Assembly: GCA_900766265.1 (NCBI GenBank)
Contig: CAAFUS010000017.1
Location: 310,001-374,000, forward strand
DNA: 64,000 bases
Origin: Pseudomonadaceae bacterium
Lineage (GTDB): Bacteria; Pseudomonadota; Gammaproteobacteria; Pseudomonadales; Pseudomonadaceae
Direction of reading: 5' to 3'
Part shown: piece after piece, positions 18,516 to 26,702 of the stretch
How positions within the stretch are numbered: the first letter of the stretch is position 1
Layout: each line of letters begins with the position of its first letter
Position numbers and translations under genes: made by a program
Notes under the pieces: generated by a model
Told to the model about the DNA's origin: nothing
The model's database searches: none
Seen by the model: only the letters and a program-made list of their open reading frames with translations

Positions 18516-19658
18516 TCACTCGCTGACGGGCGGCTCGGCGGGGGTGACTTTCAACAGACGGCCTTCGGCGCTGTCGGTGAGCAGATAGAGCGCGCCGTCC
18601 GGGCCGACGCGGACGTCGCGGATGCGCTCGCCGAGCTCCTCGAACAGTGCTTCCTGCTCCACCACCTCGCCGTCCGCCAGGCGTACTCGGCGCACCTGCT
18701 TGGCTGCCAGCGCGGCGTTGAACAGGTCGCCCTGCCAGTCGGGGAACAGCGTGCCGTCGTAAATCGCCAGGGCGCTCGGCGCGATGGATGGGGTCCAGTG
18801 CAGCAGCGGAGGTTCGGTGTTCGGCAGGTTCTGGTAGGGAGTGATCTGCGCGCCGGTGTAGTCGACGCCGAAGCTCGCCAGCGGCCAGCCGTAGTTGCGT
18901 CCGGCCTGGATCAGGTTGATCTCGTCGCCGCCGCGGGGGCCGTGCTCGTTGATGTAGAGACGCTGGTTCCGGCGGTCATAGGCGATGCCCTGGACGTTGC
19001 GGTGCCCGTAGCTGTAGACCTCGTTGGCCATGCCGGTGCGGCCGTAGAAGGGGTTGTCCTCGGGGGCCATCCCTTCGCGGGTCAAGCGCACCAGCTTGCC
19101 CAGGTGGTTGTCCAGGTTCTGCGCTTGTTCGCGGTAGTCGAAACCGTCACCCAGGGTCAGGACCAGCGTCTTGTCCGGCAGGAAGGCGATGCGTCCGCCG
19201 AAGTGGGAACCGCCAGCCTTGGTCGGATAGGCGCTGAACAGTGTCTGCACGTCTTCCAGCCGACCCTCAACCAGCCTGCCACGGGCCAGGCGGGTGTTAT
19301 TGGCCTGCTCGCGGCCATAGGCGTAGGTCAGGTAGACCCAGGAGGTCGTGTCGAAGTCCGGATCCAGCGCAACGTCCATCAGGCCGGCCTGGACGTCCTG
19401 GTAACCGCTGGGCGTGCCGGGCACCGGTTCGGCCTGCAGGGTGCCGTCCGCCTCGATCAGCCGCAGCCGGCCGACGCGCTCGGTGACGAGCATCCGGCCG
19501 TCCGGCAGGAAGGCCAGGGACCAGGGGTACTGCAGTCCCTCGGTCAGGGTTTCGATCCGGTAGTCCGCGGCGTGGGCCGATCCGCCGACGGTCAGGGCGG
19601 TAACGCAGAGCAGGGAGGCCAGGCGGCGCGAGCGGAACATGGGCATGGATATTCTCAT
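18516..19658 (-). CDS. PQQ-dependent aldose sugar dehydrogenase (Asd/YliI-like)
   Basis: 380 residues. A signal peptide (LASLLCVTALTVGGSAHA) precedes a soluble-PQQ-glucose-dehydrogenase-type propeller: LTEGLQYPWSLAFLPDGRML, HFGGRIAFLPD, YSYGHRNVQGIAYD, YINEHGPRGGDEIN and NYGWPLASFGVDY are hallmark motifs, including the catalytic-type His and PQQ-binding Arg. It should oxidise free aldose sugars in the periplasm. It is distinct from the 6866-8140 enzyme, which is of sorbosone type. The start overlaps the TGA of the upstream membrane-protein gene as ATGA, which decides ATG 19658 despite ATGs at 19646 and 19640. No cytochrome is adjacent. Confidence 0.9.
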   Translation of the reverse strand: MRISMPMFRSRRLASLLCVTALTVGGSAHAADYRIETLTEGLQYPWSLAFLPDGRMLVTERVGRLRLIEADGTLQAEPVPGTPSGYQDVQAGLMDVALDPDFDTTSWVYLTYAYGREQANNTRLARGRLVEGRLEDVQTLFSAYPTKAGGSHFGGRIAFLPDKTLVLTLGDGFDYREQAQNLDNHLGKLVRLTREGMAPEDNPFYGRTGMANEVYSYGHRNVQGIAYDRRNQRLYINEHGPRGGDEINLIQAGRNYGWPLASFGVDYTGAQITPYQNLPNTEPPLLHWTPSIAPSALAIYDGTLFPDWQGDLFNAALAAKQVRRVRLADGEVVEQEALFEELGERIRDVRVGPDGALYLLTDSAEGRLLKVTPAEPPVSE

Positions 19659-20098
19659 GGGCGGGGCCGCTGCAGGGTCGCGAACAGCAGGCCGCCGAAG
19701 GCGCCGCTGAGCATCATCGCGGCAGTGCCTGCCGGTGTGCGAGTGGCGGCGATCAGGGTTGGCATCGGCGCGAAGGCATCGGCGATCTGGAACGCCACGA
19801 GCAGGCCGACGCCGCCAGCGAGGAAATACAGCGGCAGGCGCCAGGCCGGGAGTAAGCGCGAGACGAGCGCGGCGATCGGAAATGCGCACAGCAGGGTCAC
19901 GCCGACGATGGCGGCATAGGCCGGCGAGAAGCCGAGCAGGTCGTTGCCCGTGGCGCGCATCCGCACCGGCAGGCTGATCTCGGCGCCGAGCGATTGCAGG
20001 GCCGCCAGGTTGAACTGGGTCTGGGTGATCGAGCCGATCGCCGTGGCGAAGGCCACGGCCAGGGCAAAGGTCAGGATGACGCGCAGCTTGGCAATCAT
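19655..20098 (-). CDS. Four-helix membrane protein of unknown function
   Basis: 147 residues, four predicted membrane segments: VILTFALAVAFATAIGSI, YAAIVGVTLLCAFPIAALV, LPLYFLAGGVGLLVAFQIA and TAAMMLSGAFGGLLFATL. A segment of about 35 residues between the first two helices (LAALQSLGAEI..VRMRATGNDLLGF) is likely periplasmic. It ends in an ATGA overlap with the PQQ aldose dehydrogenase gene, so the pair is co-translated and a membrane partner or anchor for the dehydrogenase is possible. CAGGA lies 7 nt ahead of ATG 20098. I do not recognise a named family. Confidence 0.75.
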   Translation of the reverse strand: MIAKLRVILTFALAVAFATAIGSITQTQFNLAALQSLGAEISLPVRMRATGNDLLGFSPAYAAIVGVTLLCAFPIAALVSRLLPAWRLPLYFLAGGVGLLVAFQIADAFAPMPTLIAATRTPAGTAAMMLSGAFGGLLFATLQRPRP

Positions 20099-20164
20099 GC
20101 TTGGGTTCCTGGGCAGTCCCGCGGGATTATCCAACGCAGGGCGAGCGCTGGCTCGCCCAGTCTT

Positions 20165-21172
20165 TTACGTGATTTGTCCTCCGGTGCCCAGCCGCCGCGC
20201 GAAGGCATCCAGGGCAGCTTCGCCCTGGATGTCCTCGGCAAGCAGCGGCAGCTGCTCGATGGGCAGGTCGGGCAGCGCCTGGCGCAGCTGGTGCAGGTAG
20301 CGCTCCTCCTGGGCATGGCGCTCGGCGAGAAACGCCCCGGCGTCGGCCGGCGAGCGCTTGTTCACCACCAGTCCGGCCACCCCGACATCGGCGCGGGCCA
20401 GCTGGGCGTGCAGTTCGATGGTTTCCAGGACCGGCAGCCGCTCGGCGGCCAGCACGATGACGAAGGCGCAGCGTGTTCGGTCGGCGATGAGCTCGCGCAG
20501 CTGGGCAAAGCGCTCGCGGCGCCGGTTGAGCAGCTGGCGGACCCGCTGCTCGCGGTCTTCGCCCGAGTCGGTCCGTTCCCGGCCGATCAGCGACTCGCCA
20601 AAGCTGCGGTCATCCTGGCCGAGGTTGCGCAGTGCGATGCCGAAGCGGGCGCCGCGTTCCTGCCGGCGCAGCAGGCCCTCGGTCCAGGCGGTCATCATTT
20701 CCGGCAGCGCCATCAGGCGCGAGGTGTGACCGGACGGCGCGGTGTCGAAGACCACCAGATCGTAGTCCGTGAGCCCCTGGGCGACGGTCTCGGCGATGCG
20801 TTCGAGCAAAGCCGCCTCGTGCATCCCCGGTGCGTCACGCGACAACGCCATGTGCTTGTCCACCTCCCCGGCCAGGCGCGCGGGCATCAGTTTGCGCAAG
20901 GCGGCGCCGACTTCGTTCAGGTGGGCCTCGACGGTTTCCTGCGGGTCCAGTTCCAGACCGTCCAGCCCGGCCGCCAGGCGCACCTTGTGAGCGCCCACCG
21001 GGCGATTCCAGAGGTGGCCAAGGTTGTGGGCCGGATCGGTCGATACCAGCAGCACGCGGCGCCCGGCGCGCGCCTGGGCCAGGGCGGTGGCGGCAGCGAC
21101 GGTGGTCTTGCCGACGCCGCCCTTGCCGCCAATGAACAGAACGCGACGTTCGCGGGCCAGGGTCAGCAACAT
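20165..21172 (-). CDS. ArsA/Get3-family ATPase
   Basis: 335 residues, a single ArsA/Get3-type P-loop unit. The deviant Walker A is GGKGGVGKTT, the switch I motif STDPAHNLGHLW and the switch II region VVFDTAPSGHTSRLMALP. It has only one Cys (in TRCAFV), so neither the metalloid-binding Cys set of ArsA nor the zinc-binding CXXC of eukaryotic Get3 is present; arsenite extrusion is unlikely and no arsB is near. Its start overlaps by 10 bp a small gene ending in Cys-Cys that itself overlaps cstA. Get3 relatives deliver membrane proteins, which makes a role in handling the small protein or CstA a reasonable guess. Confidence 0.87.
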   Translation of the reverse strand: MLLTLARERRVLFIGGKGGVGKTTVAAATALAQARAGRRVLLVSTDPAHNLGHLWNRPVGAHKVRLAAGLDGLELDPQETVEAHLNEVGAALRKLMPARLAGEVDKHMALSRDAPGMHEAALLERIAETVAQGLTDYDLVVFDTAPSGHTSRLMALPEMMTAWTEGLLRRQERGARFGIALRNLGQDDRSFGESLIGRERTDSGEDREQRVRQLLNRRRERFAQLRELIADRTRCAFVIVLAAERLPVLETIELHAQLARADVGVAGLVVNKRSPADAGAFLAERHAQEERYLHQLRQALPDLPIEQLPLLAEDIQGEAALDAFARRLGTGGQIT

Positions 21173-21426
21173 CCGATATGGTCCAGAGGCGAGTGCTCCA
21201 TGCCCATGCGCCGGTGCCAGTCATGGAAGCGTTCGTAGAGTTCCGGCATCAGCTCCAGGGTGTACCAGGCGGCCGGGTTGGGTACGCCGAGCGACTCGGC
21301 GAACACCAGCAGCATGAACAGGTCGTCCTCGTCGCGCCGGGCACGGGCGAAGGTCCGCCGATAGGGCGCGACGTAGAACTCCCTCAGGCCATCCGAGAGC
21401 CGCTGGAAAAAGGGCTGCGGGGTCAC
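21163..21426 (-). CDS. cory-CC-star small protein (CstA-associated)
   Basis: 87 residues, cytoplasmic-looking, rich in aromatic and charged residues (FFQRLSDGLREFYVAPYRR, DEDDLFMLLVFAESLGVP, YERFHDWHRRMGMEH), ending HIGCC-stop with Cys86-Cys87 as the last residues. This matches the family named for its terminal Cys pair. GTG 21426 overlaps the cstA stop as GTGA. Escherichia coli cstA and btsT are likewise followed by small genes (ybdD, yjiX), and YbdD also ends in Cys-Cys; YbdD-type proteins are needed for pyruvate uptake by their transporter. I infer an analogous accessory role. The sequences are otherwise not obviously alignable by eye. Confidence 0.8.
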   Translation of the reverse strand: MTPQPFFQRLSDGLREFYVAPYRRTFARARRDEDDLFMLLVFAESLGVPNPAAWYTLELMPELYERFHDWHRRMGMEHSPLDHIGCC

Positions 21427-23105
21427 GGCAGCGGCTCGTCGGTGGTCATCTCGGCTGCGGGGTCGCGGCCCTTGCGCATCGCGATGATCGCCTCCAGGGT
21501 GACCCACAGGGCGGCGATCAGGATCACCACGTCCATGCCCAGCAGCAGCCAGTTCTCGGCGCGGTAGAACTGGCCCATCTGCACCAGCAGCGCGTAGATC
21601 GACATCGCCAGCAGGAACACCAGCGGCACCAGGGTGTAGCGCGCCGGACGGCCCTGCTTGATCAGCAGCACGGTGATGATGGACAGCGTCAGACCCGCCA
21701 GCAGTTGGTTGGTGGTGCCGAACAGCGGCCAGATCGCCATGCCGCCGCTGCCTTCGGAGCCGGCCCCGAAGGCCAGCGCCATGCAGACGCCGACGGCGAT
21801 CAGCGTGCCGACCACGGTGTTCACCTTCATGCCTGCCAGCTCGCCGGCTTCCTGGATGACGAAGCGCTGCAGGCGCAGGCCGGTGTCCATGGTGGTGCCG
21901 GCGAAGAGAATCGCCATCACCGCCAGAATGGTCGCGCCGAGGTCTGCCGGCAGGCCCAGGCCATTGGCGAGCAGGGTGCCACCACCCTGGACGAAGGCAT
22001 TCACGCCGCCCTGGCCGAAGGCCGTGTAGACCTGCTGCCAGTCGAGCAGGGAGGCGAAGCCGGCGGTGCAGCAGATGATCGCGGCGAGCGAGAGCATGCC
22101 TTCGCCCACAGCGCCGAAGTAGCCGACGAAGCGGGCGTCGGTTTCCTTGTCCAGCTGTTTGGAGGTAGTGCCGGACGCCACCAGGCCGTGGAATCCGGAT
22201 ATCGCCCCGCAGGCGATGGTGACGAACAGCAGCGGCACGATGCTCGGGCTGTCGGCCGGCAGATTGGTGTTGTAGGCCGGTGCGACCAGCTCCGGCGCGC
22301 CGAACAGCACCGCCAGGTAGAGCAGCCCAAGGCCGACGAACAGCTGCAGGCCGTTGATGTAGTCACGCGGCTGCAGGAGCACCCACACCGGCAGCAGCGA
22401 GGCGATGGCCGCATAGGCGAACAGCAGGAGAATCCAGAACGACTTGGCGCTCAGGCCCAGCACGGTGTCCGGCAGGGTGACCGGGTAGGCGCTGCCCAGC
22501 AGGATCAGCAGGTAGAGCACGATCACGCCGCCCACCGAGGGCCAGAGCAACTTTACGTTGTAGCGGTAGATCAGCTGGCCGATCACCAGCGCGACGATGA
22601 TCGCGCCCCACACCGGGATCACCGACGTCGGGGTGGAGACCAGCAGGTTGGAGATCACCGCCGCGAAGGCGCCGTTGACCATCAGCAGCACGAGGAAGAT
22701 CACCACCAGAAACAGGCTGCGTCCGCGCGAGCCGATCAGCCGGCCGCTGAGCATGCCCACCGACTGGCCCCGGTTGCGGGCGCTGGCCCAGAGCGCGCCG
22801 AAGTCGTGGATGCCGGCGAAGAAGATGGTGCCCAGCACCACCCACATGAACGCCGGTACCCAGCCCCAGATCACCGCGATGGCGGGGCCGACGATGGGCG
22901 CGGCGCCCGCCACCGAGGTGAAGTGGTGGCCCCAGAGGACGAACTTGTTGGTCGGCACGTAATCCACCCCGTCGCGCAGGGTATGTGCCGGTGTCTTGTA
23001 GTTGGGATCGAGCCTGTAGATCTTTTCGGCGATGAACTTCGAGTAGAACAGGTAGCCGAGCGACATCGCGGACAGGCCGACGATCATCAATAGAATCGAA
23101 CTCAT
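21423..23105 (-). CDS. cstA: Carbon starvation protein CstA family transporter (short form)
   Basis: 560 residues, about 14-16 hydrophobic segments. Hallmarks of the family include DGVDYVPTNKFVLWGHHFTSVAG split across the first loop, FFAGIHDFGALWASARN, and ACGAISGFHGLVASGTTSKQL. CstA of E. coli carries pyruvate (peptides were suggested earlier) and is about 700 residues; this is the shorter subfamily. It sits in the inner membrane. GGGAG lies 6-7 nt ahead of ATG 23105. It heads a coupled cstA/cory-CC/ArsA transcript. The substrate here is not established. Confidence 0.92.
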   Translation of the reverse strand: MSSILLMIVGLSAMSLGYLFYSKFIAEKIYRLDPNYKTPAHTLRDGVDYVPTNKFVLWGHHFTSVAGAAPIVGPAIAVIWGWVPAFMWVVLGTIFFAGIHDFGALWASARNRGQSVGMLSGRLIGSRGRSLFLVVIFLVLLMVNGAFAAVISNLLVSTPTSVIPVWGAIIVALVIGQLIYRYNVKLLWPSVGGVIVLYLLILLGSAYPVTLPDTVLGLSAKSFWILLLFAYAAIASLLPVWVLLQPRDYINGLQLFVGLGLLYLAVLFGAPELVAPAYNTNLPADSPSIVPLLFVTIACGAISGFHGLVASGTTSKQLDKETDARFVGYFGAVGEGMLSLAAIICCTAGFASLLDWQQVYTAFGQGGVNAFVQGGGTLLANGLGLPADLGATILAVMAILFAGTTMDTGLRLQRFVIQEAGELAGMKVNTVVGTLIAVGVCMALAFGAGSEGSGGMAIWPLFGTTNQLLAGLTLSIITVLLIKQGRPARYTLVPLVFLLAMSIYALLVQMGQFYRAENWLLLGMDVVILIAALWVTLEAIIAMRKGRDPAAEMTTDEPLP

Positions 23106-23505
23106 TGAAGCTCCCTCACGCGCGTGCCGACAACGGGTTGCGCAGGCGTGGGCACAGGCCCGCAAGGGGCCGCCTGGAACAGGCCGTGCATTGTTGTGGT
23201 TGAGGATCGGGGCGAGTCGCCTGCTTGCGCTCTGCCATCACGTCCGACGCTAAGGACAATTCCCGCCGGCGACGGTTCATCGCCCGTGTGAAACGGTGCC
23301 AAGCCACGCACGCTCTTGGTGCGTATACGAGCATCATCCAGGGCGTGTGCCCTCAGTTAGCGCCGGTGCCGGACTTTGGCCGGCGATTGAGTTGTTGGGC
23401 CCTGGTGGCTCTATGCCTCCATGGGTTGCCGATACGCCTCGACGCTGGCGCGTCAATTGCTAGCTCAATGGTTTCCAAGAGGTATACGCATCAAGGAGTT
23501 AAGGG
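23106..23505. other. Divergent intergenic region, 400 bp
   Basis: Between cstA (leftward) and the chemoreceptor gene (rightward); it should hold both promoters. The right end carries AAGGAG ahead of the chemoreceptor ATG. I see no convincing sigma-28, sigma-54 or CRP-like site, no RNA gene and no hairpin with a T tract. Confidence 0.4.
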
Positions 23506-25566
23506 ATGAACGCGTTGTTGCTGCCGGGTATGCGTGCCCTCGAGCGCGTAAGCTTTGCTCGCAAGTTCCAGATGCTCTCGCTGATCTTCGTGCTGCCCCT
23601 CGGTTATGCTCTCTGGGTGATCGCCCAGGACTACATGCAAAAGCTCGGCTCGGTCGACGGCGAACTGTCGGGGGTGCGCCAGCTGCAGGCACTCGACACG
23701 GTAGAGCAGGCCCTGGTCGCCCAGCGCAACCTCACCGCACGCTGGAAGGCCACCGAGCGCACCCGCGAGGTGAGCGAGGAAAGCAAGGCGCTGATGGCCA
23801 GGCTGCAGGCCAGCGAGGCGGATCTGGATGAACGGCTGCAACATTTGCAGCAGCGCCTGGCCGACGAGCAGGCCGGCGCGGACGCGCGGGCGGGCCTGGA
23901 GCAACTGATGGCCGAGCGCGAAGGCCTGCGCGCCGCGCAGCTGGCGCACGTCGGCTGGTGGCCGGACGCCTATGATCGCTTCGCCCATGGCCTGCAGCTG
24001 CTCGGCATCCTGCGCGAGGAGATCGCGACCGAGAGCGGGCTGATCCTGGACCCCTGGCTCGAAACCTACCTGCTGATGCAGCTGGGCACTCAGGACGCGC
24101 CGCGGCTGGTGCAACAGCTCGGCGTGCTGGCCAGCATCGGCCAGGGCGCAGTGGTATCCGGCAGCTTCAGCCTGCAAAGCCGCCTCCAGCTGCGCGAGAT
24201 TCGAAGCGCCACCGGCGAGCTGCGCGTTCAGCTCGGCAAGTACGCAAAGAATCTCGAAGGCCGGCTACCGTCGTCCCTGGCGGCATGGAACGGCACCTAC
24301 GACCAGACCCTCAGGGTGCTCGACACCTGGCTCACGGAGCTGGACCGGAAGATGTACGCCGACGGGCCCATCACCCTCGAACTGCCCGCCTTCGAACAGG
24401 GCATGGACGCCGCGCTGGCCCAGGCGGGGGCGCTACAGCGATCCACCCTGGAGGCGCTCGCCACCCGACTCGGTGAGTACCGCGCCCAGTCGGTGCAAGC
24501 ACTAACCCTCACCTTCGGTGCGTTCGGCGTACTGGTGCTGCTGGCGGTATACACGTTGCTCTGCCTGCAGGCCTCGATCCGAGCCAGCACGGCGCGCATT
24601 ACGCGAATGGCGCAGTCGTTGCGCGAGGGCGATCTGCGCTGCCAGGTGGACGTTCATGGACAGGACGAGCTGGCGGCCATCGGCGCGGCCCTGAATGAGG
24701 CCGTCGTCCAGCTGCGTGACTCGTTGCAGGGCGTCAACCAGCAGAGCGCGGGCTTGGGTGGCACTGTTGCGGTGCTGACCGACCAGGCGCACTCGTCGTT
24801 GCGCTCGGTCGAGACGCAGCAACAGCAGGTGAGCCAGATTGCCACGGCGGCGACCGAAATGGCCGCCACCGCCCAGGGCATTGCCGAAAGCTGCGAGCTG
24901 GCCGCCCAGGAGGTGACCCGGACCCGGCAGGTGGCCGAACAAAGCAACCAGCGCAGCCAGCGGACCACCGCCAGCATGTACCAGCTCACCGGGCGCCTGG
25001 CCGAGACTTCGCAGGCGTTGAACCAGCTGCGCGAACAAGCCCAGCAGATCGACCAGGTGGTGGACGTGATCAAGGGCATCGCCGAACAGACCAACCTGCT
25101 GGCCCTCAATGCCGCGATCGAGGCGGCTCGCGCCGGCGAACAGGGCCGAGGTTTCGCCGTGGTGGCCGACGAGGTGCGCAGCCTGTCGCAACGCACCCAG
25201 GCCTCGACAGCGCAGATCAGCGCCACGGTCGAGGGGTTGCAGCGGGTGGTGGTGCAGGCGGTCGAGTTGATGCAGGCGGCCTGCACCCAGGCGGAGGTCG
25301 ATGCCGGCGCGGTCACCGAGCTCGGCGAGCGCCTGGGCGGCATCGCCGGCGCGGTACAGCGGGTCAGCGACATGATCGCCCAGATCGCCACGGCGGTTGA
25401 GGAGCAGGCGGCGACGGCCGATGAGGTCAGCGGCAATATCCAGCGCGTCGACCAGGCCGCCGCCAGCCTGCTGCACAGTGCTCAGGCGGTCCACGGCGTC
25501 GCCGACCGGCTGAGCGACGGCAGCCGCGAGCTGGCGCATAACACCGCACGCTTTCGCCTGGCCTGA
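23506..25566 (+). CDS. Methyl-accepting chemotaxis protein
   Basis: 686 residues. TM1 (FQMLSLIFVLPLGYALWVI) is followed by a long helical periplasmic domain of about 275 residues, TM2 (LTFGAFGVLVLLAVYTLLCL), HAMP, and the cytoplasmic four-helix signalling domain. The hairpin tip that binds CheA/CheW is intact: IKGIAEQTNLLALNAAIEAA then GRGFAVVADEVRSLSQRT. No C-terminal CheR/CheB pentapeptide is visible. The long helical sensor is typical of helical-bimodular receptors, which often detect organic acids; the ligand is unknown. AAGGAG about 7 nt upstream of ATG 23506. Monocistronic. Confidence 0.93.
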   Translation: MNALLLPGMRALERVSFARKFQMLSLIFVLPLGYALWVIAQDYMQKLGSVDGELSGVRQLQALDTVEQALVAQRNLTARWKATERTREVSEESKALMARLQASEADLDERLQHLQQRLADEQAGADARAGLEQLMAEREGLRAAQLAHVGWWPDAYDRFAHGLQLLGILREEIATESGLILDPWLETYLLMQLGTQDAPRLVQQLGVLASIGQGAVVSGSFSLQSRLQLREIRSATGELRVQLGKYAKNLEGRLPSSLAAWNGTYDQTLRVLDTWLTELDRKMYADGPITLELPAFEQGMDAALAQAGALQRSTLEALATRLGEYRAQSVQALTLTFGAFGVLVLLAVYTLLCLQASIRASTARITRMAQSLREGDLRCQVDVHGQDELAAIGAALNEAVVQLRDSLQGVNQQSAGLGGTVAVLTDQAHSSLRSVETQQQQVSQIATAATEMAATAQGIAESCELAAQEVTRTRQVAEQSNQRSQRTTASMYQLTGRLAETSQALNQLREQAQQIDQVVDVIKGIAEQTNLLALNAAIEAARAGEQGRGFAVVADEVRSLSQRTQASTAQISATVEGLQRVVVQAVELMQAACTQAEVDAGAVTELGERLGGIAGAVQRVSDMIAQIATAVEEQAATADEVSGNIQRVDQAAASLLHSAQAVHGVADRLSDGSRELAHNTARFRLA

Positions 25567-25669
25567 TCTGGCGAGGCGCTGAAACACCCGGCCATGCTTT
25601 CGCCGATGTCGGCGGAGAACTCTGCTGCGCGACCCAGTCCAACCAGCAATGAGTAGACGGGAGATGAGC

Positions 25670-26161
25670 ATGCAAGGGGCCGGGCTGCGCCAGGGATGCG
25701 TGGATGGACTGTACTGGCTGCTGCTTTACGCAGGGTTCTGGGCACTGTTCACCGAGGGGGAAGGCTGGTCGTTCGGCCTGCCCACGGTGCTCATGGCCTG
25801 CGCGCTCAGCCTGTGGTTGGGCATCCGGCCATGGCGGTTGCGGCTGAGCGCCCTCCCGGGCTTCGTCGGGTTCTTTCTGGTCAACATGTTCACTGGCGCC
25901 TGGGATGTCGCCCGGCGCGCCGCGCATCCCGGCTGCCCCCTGCAGCCTGAATGGGTCGAGTACCCGCTGGCAGAAAGCTCTGGGCAGGTGCGGCTGCTGC
26001 TGTCGGCCCTGGTCGGACTGTTGCCCGGGACCCTGGCGTCACGGATCGAGGGCACGCGCATGCAACTGCACGTGCTCGACGGTGGCCAGCCCTGGCAGGC
26101 AACGGTGGCCGATCTCGAGACGCGCCTGATCCGACTCCTCGACGACAGCAGGGGCCGCTAG
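25670..26161 (+). CDS. mnhE: Mrp-type cation/H+ antiporter subunit E
   Basis: 163 residues. MnhE/MrpE family: hydrophobic N-terminus (DGLYWLLLYAGFWALF, LPTVLMACALSLWLGI, LPGFVGFFLVNMFTGAWDV), then a soluble C-terminal domain with LVGLLPGTLASRIEGTRMQLHVLD, the family signature. It is the first gene of an eight-gene operon for a Mrp/Mbh-like cation-proton antiporter. ATG 25670 is favoured by GGGAG 6-7 nt upstream over ATGs at 25649 and 25664. Its TAG is directly followed by the ATG of subunit F. Confidence 0.9.
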   Translation: MQGAGLRQGCVDGLYWLLLYAGFWALFTEGEGWSFGLPTVLMACALSLWLGIRPWRLRLSALPGFVGFFLVNMFTGAWDVARRAAHPGCPLQPEWVEYPLAESSGQVRLLLSALVGLLPGTLASRIEGTRMQLHVLDGGQPWQATVADLETRLIRLLDDSRGR

Positions 26162-26413
26162 ATGGCGTTGTATGCCGTGCTCCTGCTGCTGACCATCTTC
26201 CTCGGGCTGGTGCGCATCCTGCGTGGCCCCGGCCGCGTCGACCGGCTGCTGGCGGTGCAGCTGTTCGGCACCAGCGGCACCGCCCTGCTGCTGGTGCTCG
26301 CCCAATGGCAGGACGAGCCGGCCTATCGCGACGTGGCCCTGGTGCTCGCGCTGCTGGCAGCCATGATCAGCGCCGCGCTGGTCCAGCTGCTGCGCCGGAG
26401 GGGCCATGCCTGA
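26162..26413 (+). CDS. mnhF: Mrp-type cation/H+ antiporter subunit F
   Basis: 83 residues with three membrane helices. Family marks are VRILRGPGRVDRLLAVQLFGT after the first helix and YRDVALVLALLAAM before the last. It starts at the base following the mnhE stop and overlaps mnhG by 8 bp, so it is co-translated. A small membrane subunit of the Mrp complex, needed for assembly in characterised systems. Confidence 0.92.
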   Translation: MALYAVLLLLTIFLGLVRILRGPGRVDRLLAVQLFGTSGTALLLVLAQWQDEPAYRDVALVLALLAAMISAALVQLLRRRGHA

Positions 26414-26702
26414 AACGCTGCTTCTCTGGCTGAGCTGGCCACTGCTGGTCGGCGGCCTGCTGTTTTTCGCCGCCGGCAGCCTCGGCCTGCTGCGCTTTCC
26501 CGATGTCTACAGCCGCTTGCACGCGCTGACCAAGGCCGACACCCTGGGCCTGGGTCTCGTCGTGGCCGGACTTTCGTGCCGCGCCGACAGCCTGCTGGAG
26601 GTGGGCCAGATGCTGGTGATCTGGCTGCTGGTCCTGGCCTCGGGTGCCACCGCCTGCCAGTTGCTGGCGCGCCAGGCGCGCGAGGAGCACGGCGATGACT
26701 GA
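26406..26702 (+). CDS. mnhG: Mrp-type cation/H+ antiporter subunit G
   Basis: 98 residues, three membrane helices. The MnhG/MrpG signature GSLGLLRFPDVYSRLHA followed by TKADTLGLGL is intact. It overlaps the neighbours by 8 bp on each side. Structural role in the antiporter module. Confidence 0.93.
   Translation: MPETLLLWLSWPLLVGGLLFFAAGSLGLLRFPDVYSRLHALTKADTLGLGLVVAGLSCRADSLLEVGQMLVIWLLVLASGATACQLLARQAREEHGDD

Noticed and set aside
20165..21172. Arsenic resistance reading of the ArsA-family gene
   Set aside because: No arsB, arsR or arsC nearby and the metalloid-binding Cys residues are absent.
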